This document shows, in pieces, positions 35,913 to 44,681 of a stretch of DNA of 64,000 bases. Origin of the DNA: Myxococcota bacterium (GTDB lineage Bacteria; Myxococcota_A; UBA796; UBA9615; JAKLKC01); contig JAKLKC010000010.1 in the NCBI GenBank assembly GCA_023150875.1, positions 1-64,000 of the forward strand, written 5' to 3'. Within the stretch, counting starts at the first letter, position 1, and each line of letters opens with the position of its first letter. The position numbers and the translations under genes were made by a program. The notes under the pieces were generated by a model. It saw only the letters and a program-made list of their open reading frames with translations, had not been told where the DNA came from and made no database searches.

Positions 35913-36977
35913 TCAGGACTTCCGCGCCAGGGACCGCAGCTCCTCGGGATCCGAGGAGCAGGCCAGGGCGCTCTCCAGGGTAACCTCCCCCTTCTGGATG
36001 AGCTGGGCGAGGCTCTGGTTCATGGTCATCATCCCAGACCTCGCTTGGCCCATCTGCATCTGGGAGTAGACCTGGTGGAGCTTGTCGTCCCGGATCTGGG
36101 CCCGGATGGCGGGGCTCAGGATCAACACCTCGCAGGCGAGCACCCGACCCGCTCCCCCCGCCCGGGGAAGGAGCTGCTGGCACACCACCCCCTCCAGGAC
36201 GAACGAGAGCTGCACCCGCACCCGGGGCTGGTGGTAGGCGGGGAAGACGTCGACGATGCGGTTGATGGTCTGGATGGCGCTGTTGGTGTGGAGGGAGGCC
36301 AGGACGAGGTGTCCGGTCTCGCTGACCCTGAGCGCCGCCTCGATGGTCTCCAGGTCCCGCAGCTCGCCGATGAGGACCACGTCGGGGTCCTGGCGCAGCA
36401 CGAACTTGAGGGCTCCGGCGAAGCTCTCGGTGTCGGCGCCGATCTCCCGCTGGTTCACCAGCGACTTCTTGTGGACGTGCACGTACTCGATGGGGTCCTC
36501 GACCGTGATGATGTGGGCATTCCGGCCCTGGTTCACGAGGTCCACCATGGAGGCGAGGGTCGTGGACTTCCCCGACCCCGTGGGACCCGTGACCAGCACC
36601 AGCCCCCTGGGCCGGCCCGCCAGGTCCCGCACCACCGGGGGCAGCCCCAGGGAGTCGATGGAGGGGATCTCGTAGGGGATCCGCCGGAAGACTCCCGCCA
36701 CGGCGCGCTTCTGGACGAAGACGTTGGCGCGGAAGCGCGCCATGCCCCGGATGTCGAAGGAGAGGTCCAGCTCCTTCTGCTCGTCGAACCGCTGCTTCTG
36801 GGCGTCGGTCAGGATGGAGTAGCAGAGATCCTTGGTCTCGGAGGGCGACAGGGGCTCGCCCCGGACGGGGACCAGCCGCCCGTCGATCCGCAGGCGGGGG
36901 GGCGCGTCGACGGTGATGTGGAGGTCCGAGGCGGACCGGTCGATCATCGCCCTGAGCAGGAGGGGCAGGCTCAGCAT
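35913..36977 (-). CDS. pilT: type IV pilus retraction ATPase
   Basis: Hexameric secretion-type ATPase of 354 residues that powers pilus retraction. The N-terminal PAS-like domain starts DRSASDLHI. The Walker A box is GPTGSGKST, the Asp box VEDPIEYVH and the Walker B-like element VLIGELRDLET. The His box includes GHLVLASLHTNSA. The C-terminal AIRAQIRDDK corresponds to the AIRNLIRE motif specific to PilT. It begins seven nt after the pilB stop, so the pair is an operon. Confidence 0.95.
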   Translation of the reverse strand: MLSLPLLLRAMIDRSASDLHITVDAPPRLRIDGRLVPVRGEPLSPSETKDLCYSILTDAQKQRFDEQKELDLSFDIRGMARFRANVFVQKRAVAGVFRRIPYEIPSIDSLGLPPVVRDLAGRPRGLVLVTGPTGSGKSTTLASMVDLVNQGRNAHIITVEDPIEYVHVHKKSLVNQREIGADTESFAGALKFVLRQDPDVVLIGELRDLETIEAALRVSETGHLVLASLHTNSAIQTINRIVDVFPAYHQPRVRVQLSFVLEGVVCQQLLPRAGGAGRVLACEVLILSPAIRAQIRDDKLHQVYSQMQMGQARSGMMTMNQSLAQLIQKGEVTLESALACSSDPEELRSLARKS

Positions 36978-36984
36978 GGGGCGG

Positions 36985-38688
36985 TCAGTCCCCCGCGGTG
37001 CAGCGGACCACCTCCTCGATGGTGGTCATGCCCTCCTTGAGCTTGGTGAGCGCCGACATGCGGAGGGTCTTCATGCCCTGGCGGGCCGCCTCCCTCTTGA
37101 GCTCCAGGGTGGACGCCCCGTTCAGGACGTACTCCCGGAGCTCCTCGCTCATCACCATGATCTCGTACACCGCGACGCGGCCCTTGTACCCGGTGTTGTT
37201 GCAGGTCCGGCACCCGGACCCCTGCTGCACGACGTAGGTGTCGACCTCGTCGGGGTGGACGCCGAGGTCGATGAGGGCCTGGGGCGGGACCTCGATGGGC
37301 GCCTTGCAGTCGGCGCAGACCCGGCGCATCAGGCGCTGGGCGCCGATGAGGAGCACCGAGCTGGCCACCAGGAAGGGCTCGATGCCCATGTTCAGCAGGC
37401 GGCTGACGGAGCTGGGCGCGTCGTTGGTGTGCAGGGTGGAGAGCACCAGGTGGCCCGTGAGGGCCGCCTTGATGCCGATCTCCGCGGTCTCGAAGTCCCG
37501 GATCTCGCCCACGAGGATGATGTCGGGGTCCTGGCGGAGGAAGGCGCGGAGGGCGGAGGCGAAGTTCAGCCCGATGTCGTCGTGCATCTGCACCTGGTTG
37601 ATCCCGAAGAGGTTGTACTCGACGGGGTCCTCGGCGGTGGAGATGTTGTGGGTCGACTTGTTCAGCTCCGAGAGCACGGAGTAGAGGGTGGTGGTCTTTC
37701 CTGAGCCCGTCGGACCGGTGATGAGGATCATCCCGTAGGGCTGGTGGACGGCCTTCTTGAAGGTCTCGAGGGTCTTCTCCTCGAAGCCGAGCTTGGTCAT
37801 GTCGAGCTGCAGGTTCGACTTGTCCAGCAGCCGCAGGCAGACCTTCTCGCCCCAGATGGTCGGCAGCACGTTGACCCGGAAGTCCATCTCCTTGTTCTTG
37901 CCGAGCTTGAGCTTGATGCGGCCGTCCTGGGGCAGGCGGCGCTCGGCGATGTCGAGGCTGGACATGATCTTCAGGCGGGAGGTGATGGCGTGCTTCAGCT
38001 TGACTGGGGGCTTCATCACCTCGTAGAGCATGCCGTCGATGCGGTAGCGGATCCGGAGCTGCTTCTCGTAGGGCTCGACGTGGATGTCCGACGCCCCCTT
38101 CCGGATGGCGTCCATCAGGATCAGGTTCACCAGCTTGACCACGGGGGCGTCCCCCGCGGACTTCTCGAGGTCGAGGATGTCGATGTCCTCGTCGGCGTCG
38201 TTGACCTCGATGTCCTCGTCGTCGAAGCCGCCCATCACGTCGTCGAAGGTGACGTTGGCGGTGTAGTACTTCTCGACCGCCTCCTGGACGGCCTGCTCCG
38301 AGGCGACGACGACCTCGACGTTGTAGCCGGTGAGGAACTTGATGTCGTCGATGGCGAAGATGTTCGAGGGGTCGGTCATCGCCACGATCAGCGTCGACCC
38401 CGTGCGATTCACCGGGATGACCTGGTGCTTCTGGACGACCTCCTTGGGCAGCAGCTTGATGATGTCCGGCTCGATGTCGAACTCGGAGAGGTTGATCGAC
38501 GGGACCCCGTACTGCTTGCTCAGGAAGGCGGTGAGCTCGTTCTCTTCGAGGAAGCCGAGGCGGGTGAGCTGGTAGCCGAGCCGCCCCCCGTGGGTCTTCT
38601 GCTCCTCGATGGCCTTCTGGAGCTGAAGGGGGGTGATCAGCTTCTCGCGGACGAGCAGTTCGCCCAGACGGCTGCTGTCGCTCGACAT
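36985..38688 (-). CDS. pilB: type IV pilus assembly ATPase (PilB/GspE type)
   Basis: Assembly ATPase of 567 residues. N-terminal MshEN/GSPII_E domains (LGELLVREKLITPLQLQKA) are followed by an acidic linker (residues about 150-175) and the ATPase core: GPTGSGKTTT (about 322-331), AEDPVEYN and GEIRDFETAEI. A zinc tetracysteine CADC and CRTC (about 457-495) marks PilB/GspE. The acidic linker is somewhat long. AGGAGAT precedes the ATG. It heads the pilB-pilT operon. Confidence 0.95.
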   Translation of the reverse strand: MSSDSSRLGELLVREKLITPLQLQKAIEEQKTHGGRLGYQLTRLGFLEENELTAFLSKQYGVPSINLSEFDIEPDIIKLLPKEVVQKHQVIPVNRTGSTLIVAMTDPSNIFAIDDIKFLTGYNVEVVVASEQAVQEAVEKYYTANVTFDDVMGGFDDEDIEVNDADEDIDILDLEKSAGDAPVVKLVNLILMDAIRKGASDIHVEPYEKQLRIRYRIDGMLYEVMKPPVKLKHAITSRLKIMSSLDIAERRLPQDGRIKLKLGKNKEMDFRVNVLPTIWGEKVCLRLLDKSNLQLDMTKLGFEEKTLETFKKAVHQPYGMILITGPTGSGKTTTLYSVLSELNKSTHNISTAEDPVEYNLFGINQVQMHDDIGLNFASALRAFLRQDPDIILVGEIRDFETAEIGIKAALTGHLVLSTLHTNDAPSSVSRLLNMGIEPFLVASSVLLIGAQRLMRRVCADCKAPIEVPPQALIDLGVHPDEVDTYVVQQGSGCRTCNNTGYKGRVAVYEIMVMSEELREYVLNGASTLELKREAARQGMKTLRMSALTKLKEGMTTIEEVVRCTAGD

Positions 38689-38777
38689 GGATCTCCTCGG
38701 CGTTTCCGGCGCGTCGGTGGGTTCGGCCCCGCGCGGCCCTCTCCGGACGGGCGAGGCCGTTCGGAAGGACCGCGGAC

Positions 38778-38806
38778 ATTATCGGCGGCCGGGGCCTCCC
38801 GGTCTA
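38778..38806 (-). promoter_or_regulatory. probable promoter of pilB-pilT
   Basis: TAGACC (38806-38801), 17-bp spacer, GATAAT (38783-38778) on the minus strand. The transcript would have a leader of about 85 nt to pilB. The -35 matches only four of six consensus positions. Confidence 0.45.
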
Positions 38807-38852
38807 CCAGCGGGGGCGAGGGCGGGCCCGGATCACCGGGCGGGGCGGTGGG

Positions 38853-39953
38853 TCACAGGGCCCCGTAGAGGTCCAGGTAGGCGCGGCCCCGGGCGGCGGA
38901 GCCGAAGGACGCCTCCACCCGCCGCCGGGCGGCCGCTCCCATCTCCCGCGCCCGAGCGGGATCGGACAGGAGCTCGGCGGCGCGCAGCGCCATGAGCTGG
39001 AAGTTCCCCTCCTTCACGAGGACCCCGCTGACCCCGTCCTCGATGGCCTGGACCATGGCGGGCACGCGGGGGCCGACCACCGGGACACCGGCCGCCATCG
39101 CCTCCAGGACGACCCGGGGCGTTGCCCGGGGGGACCAGGTGACGAGCAGCGCCGCCATCTCGGGATAGACCTGCTCCATGTCGTCCCGGTGGCCGGCGAA
39201 GCGGATCTTCGGGCCCAGGGCTCGGGCGGGCTCCATGGCGTCCAGGTAGGCCCTGAGCCGCCCGTCGCCCACGAGGCAGTAGAACGCGTCGGGGTGCTTC
39301 GCCTGGACGCGCACCGCCGCCCTCAAGAAGTCGCCGGGCTGGCGATCGCCGTTGAGGCGGGCGACGAAGCCCACCACCGGGACACCCTGGGGGATCCGCA
39401 TGTCCTTCCGCAGCGCGCCCGTGGGGGCATCGGGGCGGAACCGGGTGGCGTCCACGCCGGGGGCGATGACCTCGACACCCACCCGCCCTCCGAGGAAGGA
39501 GGACAGGGCGTCGGCCTCGGCCCCCGATCCCACCACGACGCGGCGGAGGCCGGACAGGAACCGGCGGTTCAACTCCGACGCCTTGGGGTCGGCGGCGGGA
39601 TCCCACCCGTAGGCGGTCATCAGGGCGGGACGCCGCTGGAGCGCCGCGGTGGTCCCCCGGAGGAGCAGGCTGCGGGGGTCGTGCAGGTGGACCACGTCCG
39701 CCTTCGCCGCCACGGAGATCCGGGTCCACGCCGCGTAGGCCAGGGGATTCCACACCGACGTCATGTCGAAGGCGTGGGTCTCGAAGCCCAGGCCCCGGGC
39801 GTGGTCGGGGATGGCGCAGGGGACCGCGCCGCGCCGGGCCAGGGCGAAGACCGGCTGGTGGGACGCGCCCGCTTCGCTGGCGGCGAGGGCGAAGAGGTCG
39901 TTCTCGATGCCGCCGACGCGCCCCTGCACCCCGCGGCCGTGGAGGATCTTCAT
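38853..39953 (-). CDS. glycosyltransferase family 4 protein
   Basis: A 366-residue GT-B enzyme. The N-terminal domain starts MKILHGRGVQGRVGGIE, with the Gly-rich acceptor loop; VVHLHDPRS follows. The C-terminal donor domain has VVGFVARLNGDRQ, GDGRLRAYLD and the GT4 EX7E motif within SPRATPRVVLEAMAAGVPVV. It probably adds a sugar to a lipid or surface glycan. A palindromic stem (CCCGCCCG/CGGGCGGG, 39961-39981) sits in the short leader. GGGAGA precedes the ATG. It is separate from the pil operon, which runs from its own promoter. Confidence 0.88.
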   Translation of the reverse strand: MKILHGRGVQGRVGGIENDLFALAASEAGASHQPVFALARRGAVPCAIPDHARGLGFETHAFDMTSVWNPLAYAAWTRISVAAKADVVHLHDPRSLLLRGTTAALQRRPALMTAYGWDPAADPKASELNRRFLSGLRRVVVGSGAEADALSSFLGGRVGVEVIAPGVDATRFRPDAPTGALRKDMRIPQGVPVVGFVARLNGDRQPGDFLRAAVRVQAKHPDAFYCLVGDGRLRAYLDAMEPARALGPKIRFAGHRDDMEQVYPEMAALLVTWSPRATPRVVLEAMAAGVPVVGPRVPAMVQAIEDGVSGVLVKEGNFQLMALRAAELLSDPARAREMGAAARRRVEASFGSAARGRAYLDLYGAL

Positions 39954-39984
39954 GCGTTCTCCCGCCCGACGTCCGGGCGGGCGC

Positions 39985-40013
39985 AGTATAGGAGCCGGGG
40001 ATCGGGCCAGCAA
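39985..40013 (-). promoter_or_regulatory. promoter of the glycosyltransferase gene
   Basis: TTGCTG (40013-40008), 17-bp spacer, TATACT (39990-39985) on the minus strand, about 32 nt before the ATG and separated from it by the small hairpin at 39961-39981. Confidence 0.7.
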
Positions 40014-40154
40014 GCGCCGTGTCGCCCGGGCGTTGCGGCGGCCGGGGGCCGCCGCTATCCTGCGGTGCACTCCCTTCCCCATGAGCAGCCCCGGGGGGAG
40101 CGGCCTTCCCCGTGGGGCGGCCGCTCCGGTGTCCGCGGGCTCGAGTCGGTGCGG

Positions 40155-40550
40155 ATGCAGGTGGACCACGACGGGAACTACCAGGCGCGGGTCGCCCGCG
40201 TTCGGGTGCGCGTCCTCTCCAACGAGTTCGAGTACGAGGGCTTCATCCACCTCCTGGCGGAGACGCGCCGCATCCAGGAGGTCCTGAACGATCCCAAGCC
40301 CTTCCTGAACCTCACGGAGGCGTGGGTGGTCGACCGCGCTTCGGGCGCGGAGAGCGGGCCCCACGCCCATGTCGCCCTCAACAAGGGGTGCATCAACCAC
40401 CTCTTCGAGTGCGCGCCCACCCGGACGCCGCCTTCCCGGGCCACGCCGGAGGCGGCGGCCGCCGACGAGGGCGAGCTGACGCTGGACTCCGACACCGGCT
40501 CCCTCTCGGCGGACTTCCTCGTGCCCGAGCCCGACGACCTCACCGGCTGA
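40155..40550 (+). CDS. conserved hypothetical protein (DUF6812-like)
   Basis: A soluble 131-residue protein. The first 80 residues are beta-alpha-beta with RVRVRVLSNEFEYEGFIHLL and RRIQEVLNDPKPFLNLTEAWV, a segment I associate with small deltaproteobacterial DUF6812 proteins. A basic patch (NKGCINHLFE) and a disordered acidic tail follow. TATCCT at about 40056 could be a -10 box. It ends only nine nt before the metallophosphoesterase gene, so the two probably share a transcript. No function is assigned. Confidence 0.65.
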   Translation: MQVDHDGNYQARVARVRVRVLSNEFEYEGFIHLLAETRRIQEVLNDPKPFLNLTEAWVVDRASGAESGPHAHVALNKGCINHLFECAPTRTPPSRATPEAAAADEGELTLDSDTGSLSADFLVPEPDDLTG

Positions 40551-40559
40551 GCGGGGGGC

Positions 40560-41897
40560 GTGGACCCCGTGGTCGAGCTCTCGGGAAGGCGCGGGAAGGG
40601 CGGCGGGAGATCGCGGCGCGGGCCCGGGGCGGCGCGGCGGGGTTGGGCGCTGCTGGCGGCGGCCTGGACCGCCGTCGGCTGCGCCGGGGAGCCGGCCCCT
40701 CCGCCCCGGGCGTTCCGGCGGGGCCCCTTCCTGCTCGCCGATCCCCGGGGGACGGCGGTGGCGTGGGAGGCCGCCGCCCCGACGCCGGGCCTCGTTCGGT
40801 GGGGCGTGGACGGAGCCCTGGACCGGGAGGCGGCGTCGGCCGGCGTGGGCACCCGCCACCGGGTCCTGCTGGAGGGGCTGCCTCCGGGGCGGATCTCCTA
40901 CGTCGTCGAGGCGGGGGAGGACCGGTCTCCGGCGTCGTCCTTCCACGTCCCCGACGCGGGCGGACCCGTGCGGATCGCCGTGCTGGGAGACACCCGGGAC
41001 GGGGATCGGGCCCACCGGCGCCTGGTGGAGGGGATCCTGAGCCTGGACCCGCCACCGAGCCTCGTGGTGAACACCGGGGACCTGGTGGACGACGGGGCCT
41101 CGGCAGAGCAGTGGGACCGCTTCTTCGCCCTGGAGGGGGACCTCCTCGCCCGGGTGCCCCTGGCGGTCGCCCCTGGGAACCACGACGATCCGGGCCGCCC
41201 CGGACAGTTCCGGGACTGGCTCGTCCCCCCGGGAGCGCCCCCCGGAGGCACCTGGTGGGCCCTGGACCATGGGGGGGCGAGGCTCGCCCTGGTGGACACC
41301 ACGGCCCCCTACGGCCCCGGGTCCCCCCAGAGGGCCTGGCTCGAGGAGGCGCTGGCCGCCCGGCCGGCCGGGGCACGCCACCTCTTGGCGGTCGGCCACC
41401 ACTCCCCCTTCACCAGCGGGTGGCACGGCGTCGCCCACCGCCGGGACTGGGAGCCACCGAGGCGCCTCCTGGTGCCGCTGTTCGAGTCCGCGGGGGTCTC
41501 CGAGGTCTTCACCGGCCACGACCACCACTACGAGAGGGGGGAGGTCGCCGGGGTCACCTACGTGGTGAGCGGCGGCGGCGGCGCACCCTCGGGGCCGGGT
41601 GACTGGCTGCCCCGGCGCCTGCGGCGGCGCGCACCGGGGCCGCCCTCCCACCTCCTCTCCGGCGACCTCCTGGAGGCCTATCCCGGGTGGCCGGCCCTGG
41701 CATGGATGATGGGGTGGGAGTGGGAGGGGGCGTGGTGGCGCCGCGCGGGCAGCCTCTCGCGCCACTTCGTGGTGGCGGACTACGGGGAGGACGGCGCGGC
41801 CTTCGTGGCGGTGGACCTGGACGGGGGCGTCATCGACCGGTGGGCGAGGCCGCCGTCCCCCCTCGGCGATGGCGAGGCTCGGGATCCGCCACGATGA
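40560..41897 (+). CDS. metallophosphoesterase lipoprotein (purple acid phosphatase-like)
   Basis: A 445-residue protein with a basic N-terminus and a signal ending AVGC (Cys41). A fibronectin-like N-terminal domain (about 50-135) precedes the calcineurin-type phosphoesterase. Metal motifs in order are LGDTRDGDRAH, NTGDLVDDG, GNHDD, VGHHSPF and GHDHHYER. The architecture is that of purple acid phosphatase relatives. The start is GTG 40560, directly behind the small upstream gene. The last 68 nt overlap the convergent methylase gene, an unusually long coding overlap. Confidence 0.88.
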   Translation: MDPVVELSGRRGKGGGRSRRGPGAARRGWALLAAAWTAVGCAGEPAPPPRAFRRGPFLLADPRGTAVAWEAAAPTPGLVRWGVDGALDREAASAGVGTRHRVLLEGLPPGRISYVVEAGEDRSPASSFHVPDAGGPVRIAVLGDTRDGDRAHRRLVEGILSLDPPPSLVVNTGDLVDDGASAEQWDRFFALEGDLLARVPLAVAPGNHDDPGRPGQFRDWLVPPGAPPGGTWWALDHGGARLALVDTTAPYGPGSPQRAWLEEALAARPAGARHLLAVGHHSPFTSGWHGVAHRRDWEPPRRLLVPLFESAGVSEVFTGHDHHYERGEVAGVTYVVSGGGGAPSGPGDWLPRRLRRRAPGPPSHLLSGDLLEAYPGWPALAWMMGWEWEGAWWRRAGSLSRHFVVADYGEDGAAFVAVDLDGGVIDRWARPPSPLGDGEARDPPR

Positions 41898-42747
41898 GGA
41901 GCTCCGTGATGGGCCCCCGGCTCGCCGTGTCGCGGTTCACGCTGCGCCGGGCGAGGACCTCGTGGATCCGGAAGGGCGCCTCGCCGTAGAGAGCGCGGAC
42001 CAGGGGCGCCGAGGAGTTGCTCACCCGCACCCGCGCCCCCAGGCGGTGGAGCCCCACGGCCATGTCCCGGAGGCGGCGCTGGTCCGCCTCGTCGAAACCC
42101 TCGGAGGCGTAGTCCACGAACTTCGACGACGTGGAGAGGGGCGCGTAGGGCGGATCGAGGTACACGATGTCCCCCGGCCGGGCCCGCTCCAGCACCCGCT
42201 CGAAGGGCCGGACCTCGACCTTCACCCCCTCCCTCCGCAGGACCCGCGAGCACTCGGCCAGGCGGTCCTGCCGCACCACGTCGGGGTTCGCGTAGCGCCC
42301 GAACGGGACGTTGAACTCCCCCTTCCGGTTCATCCGCCACAGGCCGTTGAACCCGGTGCGGTTGAAGTACAGCATCAGCGCCGCCCTCTCCAAGGCGGGC
42401 AGGGAGTCCTTCTCGGCGTTGAAGCGGTCCCGAAGCCGGTAGTACTGCTCGGCGCCGTGGGTCGCCTGGAACTCCCGGAGCCTCAGGACCAGGGGCCGGA
42501 CCTGGTCCCTGACGGCGAGCCAGGTGTCGATGAGCAGGGGGTTCGCGTCGGAGAGGCGGGCCCGGGGGGGCTGCCACAGGAAGAAGAGGGCGCCGCCACC
42601 GACGAAGGGTTCGTGCCAGGTCCCTCCCCCCTCCCGGAGCTCCTCCAGGGGGAAGAACCGGCGGTAGGCGTCGGCCAGGCTGGCCTTGCCGCCGGCCCAC
42701 TTGAGGAACGGCTTGACGCCGCCGGGGGCGGTGGAGAGCGGGGGCAT
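41830..42747 (-). CDS. D12-class N6-adenine DNA methyltransferase (Dam-like)
   Basis: A 305-residue DNA adenine methylase of the Dam/DpnIIA class. The AdoMet motif is at the N-terminus (FLKWAGGK, 14-21), FVGGGALFF is next, and the catalytic DPPY is at 198-201. FNRTGFNGLWRMNRKGEFN is typical of Dam. No restriction enzyme is adjacent, so it is probably a solitary epigenetic methylase; GATC is a guess by family. ATG 42747 has no Shine-Dalgarno but TACACT ends eight bases upstream, suggesting a leaderless transcript. Confidence 0.9.
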   Translation of the reverse strand: MPPLSTAPGGVKPFLKWAGGKASLADAYRRFFPLEELREGGGTWHEPFVGGGALFFLWQPPRARLSDANPLLIDTWLAVRDQVRPLVLRLREFQATHGAEQYYRLRDRFNAEKDSLPALERAALMLYFNRTGFNGLWRMNRKGEFNVPFGRYANPDVVRQDRLAECSRVLRREGVKVEVRPFERVLERARPGDIVYLDPPYAPLSTSSKFVDYASEGFDEADQRRLRDMAVGLHRLGARVRVSNSSAPLVRALYGEAPFRIHEVLARRSVNRDTASRGPITELLIVADPEPRHRRGGTAASPTGR

Positions 42748-42781
42748 GGCGCGGGAGTGTACCGGTGGACGGGCCCGAGCG

Positions 42782-43837
42782 CTACGCACCCTCCGCCTCG
42801 CCGACGTCGTGGTGCAGGAAGCACGCGACCCGGACGTCGGCGGCGCTCCCTCCCCCGGGGGGCTCCAGGGAGGGGGTGCGGACGCGGCAGCGGTCCATCA
42901 CCTCGGGGCAACGGCCCGCGAACCCGCACCCCGCGGGGCGTTCCAACGAGCCCCGGGGGACGACGGCCACCGGGGTGGGAGGATCGCCGTGGAGGGGTGC
43001 CGGCCGCCCCCGCCGCGCGGGGTCGGGTACGGGGACCGCCTCGATCAGGGCCCGGGAGTAAGGATGGAGGGGAGCCGCCACCAGCCGCTCCGACGGAGCG
43101 ACCTCCACGAGGCGCCCGAGGTACATCACCGCCACCCGGTCGCTCATGTGGGCGACGGCGGCGATGTCGTGGGCCACGAAGAGCATCGCCAGCCCCGACT
43201 CCCCCTGGAGGTCCCGGAGGAGGTTCAGCACCTGCGCCCGCACCGAGACGTCCAGGGCGCTCACGGGCTCGTCGCAGACCAGCAGCTCCGGCCCCAGGAC
43301 GAGGGCGCGGGCGATCCCGATCCGCTGGCGTTGGCCGCCGCTGAACTCGTGGGGGAACCGCCCCGCCGCCTCCGGTCCCAGCCCCACCGCCCCGAGGATC
43401 CTGCACACCGCCTCGGAGCGCTCGGCGGCGCTCCCCACGCGGTGGACGTCCAGGGGCTCCCGGACGATGGCGCCCACCCTCATCCTCGGGTTCAGGCTCG
43501 ACCAGGGGTCCTGGAAGACGAGCTGCATCCGCCGCCGGAGGGGCCGGAGGTCCGCCTCGCAAGCCCCCGCGATGTCCCGGCCGTCGAAGCGGATCTCCCC
43601 GGCGTCGGGGCGCTCCAGGCGGAGCACGGTCCGCCCCAGGGTCGACTTGCCGCAGCCGCTCTCCCCCACCAGCCCGAGGGTCTCCCGGGGTCGCAGGGCG
43701 AAGGAGACGCCGTCCACCGCCCGCACCACCCGCTCCCGGCGGCCGGTCACCCCCAGCGGCGCCCGGTACCATCGGCGCAGCCCCCGCACCTCCAGGATGG
43801 GGTGGCCCTGGGCGACGGGTACGGGCGCGCTCGTCAT
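42782..43837 (-). CDS. oligopeptide/dipeptide ABC transporter ATPase (OppF/DppF-type)
   Basis: A 351-residue ABC ATPase with Walker [11 protein letters not shown]-loop [10 protein letters not shown], signature FSGGQRQR and Walker B VCDEP followed by [10 protein letters not shown]. The C-terminal oligo_HPY region has the Cys-rich [15 protein letters not shown]. OppF proteins work with OppD and two permeases, none of which are in the window; the upstream neighbour is a lipoprotein gene overlapping by 4 nt (ATGA). It may be a remote partner of a transporter or an orphan ATPase. Confidence 0.88.
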   Translation of the reverse strand: MTSAPVPVAQGHPILEVRGLRRWYRAPLGVTGRRERVVRAVDGVSFALRPRETLGLVGESGCGKSTLGRTVLRLERPDAGEIRFDGRDIAGACEADLRPLRRRMQLVFQDPWSSLNPRMRVGAIVREPLDVHRVGSAAERSEAVCRILGAVGLGPEAAGRFPHEFSGGQRQRIGIARALVLGPELLVCDEPVSALDVSVRAQVLNLLRDLQGESGLAMLFVAHDIAAVAHMSDRVAVMYLGRLVEVAPSERLVAAPLHPYSRALIEAVPVPDPARRGRPAPLHGDPPTPVAVVPRGSLERPAGCGFAGRCPEVMDRCRVRTPSLEPPGGGSAADVRVACFLHHDVGEAEGA

Positions 43838-44604
43838 GGCAGCCACTCGCTCAGGGGGATCCGGCGCAGGGTGTCCGGGGGGTGGACCTCGAACCAGGCG
43901 GGGGGTGCCGAGGGCGGGCAGCTCGGCGACGGCGCCCGGACCTCCAGCCGTCCCCACCGCTCCCCGAGGTCCAGGCCGATGGCGGTGGGGAGGAGGCAAC
44001 CTTCCCGGGACACCCACCCGCTCCAGGTCACCCCGACGCCCTCCACCCGGAGCCGGCCGGGCAGCCCCGAGCCGGGGGCGACCTCCAGCTCCACGGCGGC
44101 GCCCCCCGGGGCGGTCCAGGAGTACCGCGCCGCCCCTCCCTTCCCCCCGGGCGCGGCCGGGGGGAGGGCCGCGGGATCCGGGCGCAGGGGCTCCGGGATC
44201 CGGCCCGAGAAGAGGGAGGCGACGCCGGCGAGGTCCAGCCAGCCTCCGGACCGTTCCCGCAGGACGGCTTGGGGGTCCTCTTCCCAGGCCACCACTCCCG
44301 AGCCGGCGTCCACGGCGGTCAGCCCCTCGGCGGTGGCGACGGCCACGAAGGCGGCGGACCCGAAGGGGGTGCGGATCTCCAGGCGCCCCGCCCCGTCCGC
44401 GGCGAGGCGGAGGGCGGCGTCTGCGGTCCCCCGGAGGCCCAGCCACGGGACATCCCCCGACGCGGTGCCGTCCAGGGCCACCGCCACCGGCACAGGGCGG
44501 TCCAGGGCCTGGAGCAGGGGACGGGGACCGACGTCGGGCCCGGGCACCCGGCGGGCCGCGCAACCCGCCAGGGCCAGGGTCGCCAGGAGGATCGCGGGGG
44601 TCAT
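43834..44604 (-). CDS. LolB-like/DUF4292-type outer membrane lipoprotein
   Basis: A 256-residue lipoprotein with a textbook signal ([11 protein letters not shown], Cys15). The body is beta-rich: [23 protein letters not shown], then [17 protein letters not shown], as in the open barrel of LolB or DUF4292 proteins that bind lipoprotein acyl chains. It sits between the TPR lipoprotein and the OppF-like gene, all on the minus strand, suggesting an envelope operon with the TPR protein. LolB function is inferred from fold-like pattern only. Confidence 0.7.
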   Translation of the reverse strand: MTPAILLATLALAGCAARRVPGPDVGPRPLLQALDRPVPVAVALDGTASGDVPWLGLRGTADAALRLAADGAGRLEIRTPFGSAAFVAVATAEGLTAVDAGSGVVAWEEDPQAVLRERSGGWLDLAGVASLFSGRIPEPLRPDPAALPPAAPGGKGGAARYSWTAPGGAAVELEVAPGSGLPGRLRVEGVGVTWSGWVSREGCLLPTAIGLDLGERWGRLEVRAPSPSCPPSAPPAWFEVHPPDTLRRIPLSEWLP

Positions 44605-44681
44605 CGCCGATCCCCCCCGGCGGGTCCGCCGGGCGTCCCTCGGCCCCGGCGCGGTCTCCCGCACGGCCCCCTCCACCCCGG

